This document shows positions 50,123-50,706 of a stretch of DNA of 50,706 nt, one piece after another. The stretch comes from JAAXHE01 sp964551635 (GTDB taxonomy: Bacteria > Latescibacterota > UBA2968 > GCA-2709665). The stretch lies in NCBI GenBank assembly GCA_964551635.1, contig CAZKDZ010000058.1, positions 1 through 50,706 on the forward strand. Reading direction: 5' to 3'. Below the pieces are notes generated by a model, which saw only the letters and a program-made list of their open reading frames with translations, ran no database searches and was not told the origin of the DNA. Position 1 is the first letter of the stretch. Each line of letters opens with the position of its first letter. Made by a program: the position numbers and the translations under genes.

Positions 50123-50706
50123 ATGTTCGGAAGTGAAATGCAACCGTTGGGACAGACCTGGACCGAAATCGATGGCGAAGCCTGCGGCGCCCGGGCAGAC
50201 GAAAGCGGCCCCATCGGCGGGGGCGAGGGCTACAAGTGCGCGGTATCCGCGCCGTCGGACACCGTCTCCACGCTGGACGATCTCCTGGAAGCGCTGGCGC
50301 AGGCGAAATCGGGAGACGTGGTCTACATTGACGGCGCGGCGGAAATCGACTGTACCGAACGCGTGTATATCGAGTCCCTCGTGCTGGAAATCCCCGAGGG
50401 TGTCACCCTCGCCAGCGACAGAGGCGTTGGCGGATCGGACGGCGGGATGATCCTGAGCGACACGTTCGATACAAATCCCCTGATCCTTGTGACGGGGCCG
50501 AACGTGCGGGTCTCCGGGTTGCGCATAAAGGGACCCAATCCCAAGCGGTGCCTGGAACACCACAACCGGTCGTTCCGCGAAGGCAGGGGGCACGAATACT
50601 ACTACAAATTCCCTACATCCAATGGGATCACCGCCAGGCAACCGGGGCTGGAGGTGGACAACTGCGAGCTTGCGGGCTGGAGCCACGCGGCGGTCTATCT
50701 CAGCGC
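50123..50706 (+). CDS. Right-handed beta-helix (pectate-lyase-like) protein, N-terminal part
   Basis: Starts at ATG 50123 with AAGGAGG eight bases before it and runs off the right edge after about 194 residues. It has the pattern of short parallel-helix strands: DVVYIDGAAEIDCTERVYIES, LEIPEGVTLASDRG, LILVTGPNVRVSGLRIKGP, GITARQPGLEVDNCELAGW. No signal peptide at this start. Polysaccharide lyase or glycan-binding role is plausible; active-site residues lie outside the window. The start 23 bases after the dehydrogenase suggests one transcript with it and the MBL gene. Confidence 0.8.
   Translation, partial: MFGSEMQPLGQTWTEIDGEACGARADESGPIGGGEGYKCAVSAPSDTVSTLDDLLEALAQAKSGDVVYIDGAAEIDCTERVYIESLVLEIPEGVTLASDRGVGGSDGGMILSDTFDTNPLILVTGPNVRVSGLRIKGPNPKRCLEHHNRSFREGRGHEYYYKFPTSNGITARQPGLEVDNCELAGWSHAAVYLS

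Overview
The window looks like a piece of a free-living, probably marine, uncultured bacterium of the FCB/PVC sphere (Latescibacterota- or Poribacteria-like). This is inferred from gene content: heparinase II/III family lyases, a DUF6785-type membrane protein, Gfo/Idh/MocA, TIM-barrel sugar isomerase, CocE hydrolase, a plant-type ketol-acid reductoisomerase, six-bladed propeller lipoproteins and a FlgD/T9SS-like C-terminal domain. Most of the window is GC-rich. About 8.4-9.9 kb and 39.2-48.2 kb look less GC-rich by eye. No rRNA, tRNA, CRISPR array or transposase was recognised.

Layout. 1-5.1 kb (minus): the N-terminus of an enolase-superfamily sugar-acid dehydratase (runs off the left edge), a six-blade kelch protein, a 44-46-bp tandem repeat array, an unknown protein, and a double alpha/beta hydrolase whose first half lacks the nucleophile. 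5.3-6.5 kb: an M24 peptidase. 6.6-8.4 kb (plus): a strong sigma70-type promoter, then a DUF2089 regulator coupled to a DUF4097 protein. 8.5-9.9 kb (minus): a translationally coupled RHH-GNAT-XRE cassette with its own promoter, reminiscent of acetyltransferase toxin-antitoxin modules. 10-11.5 kb: a plant-type ilvC with a palindrome inside its promoter. 11.6-18.5 kb (minus): a four-gene operon of heparinase-like lyase, CocE hydrolase, SDR and class III aminotransferase. 18.6-19.8 kb: an unknown protein. 20.2-22.9 kb: a FAD oxidoreductase coupled to a membrane polyferredoxin, convergent with and overlapping a monomeric isocitrate dehydrogenase (icd). 25.2-28.3 kb: a second, larger heparinase-like protein. 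28.8-29.6 kb: a candidate toxin-antitoxin pair whose RelE-like toxin carries a +1 frameshift. 29.7-36.4 kb (minus): a 2-hydroxyacid dehydrogenase and a four-gene operon (Gfo/Idh/MocA, class V aminotransferase, TIM-barrel isomerase, DUF6785 membrane protein). 36.7-39.2 kb (plus): a GNAT and both aconitase X subunits. 39.3-47.8 kb: a 46-aa ORF, a CPT-like kinase, three tandem propeller lipoproteins, a TlpA-like thioredoxin, and an ECF sigma factor fused to a transmembrane segment and an Ig-like domain. 48.3-50.7 kb (plus): an MBL hydrolase, a second 2-hydroxyacid dehydrogenase and the start of a beta-helix protein.

How the genes may work together (inference). Much of the window fits scavenging of uronic-acid or sulfated polysaccharides and their sugar acids: lyases, esterases/peptidases, sugar isomerase, oxidoreductases, dehydratases and a membrane carrier. 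The sigma/TlpA/propeller block looks like a separate cell-envelope system.

The features most worth a second look are the membrane-tethered sigma factor with its exported domain, the RHH-GNAT-XRE cassette, a four-copy family of about 115-170-bp palindromic elements (one lies where the tandem lipoprotein repeat offers near-empty comparison sites), and the frameshifted RelE-like toxin.
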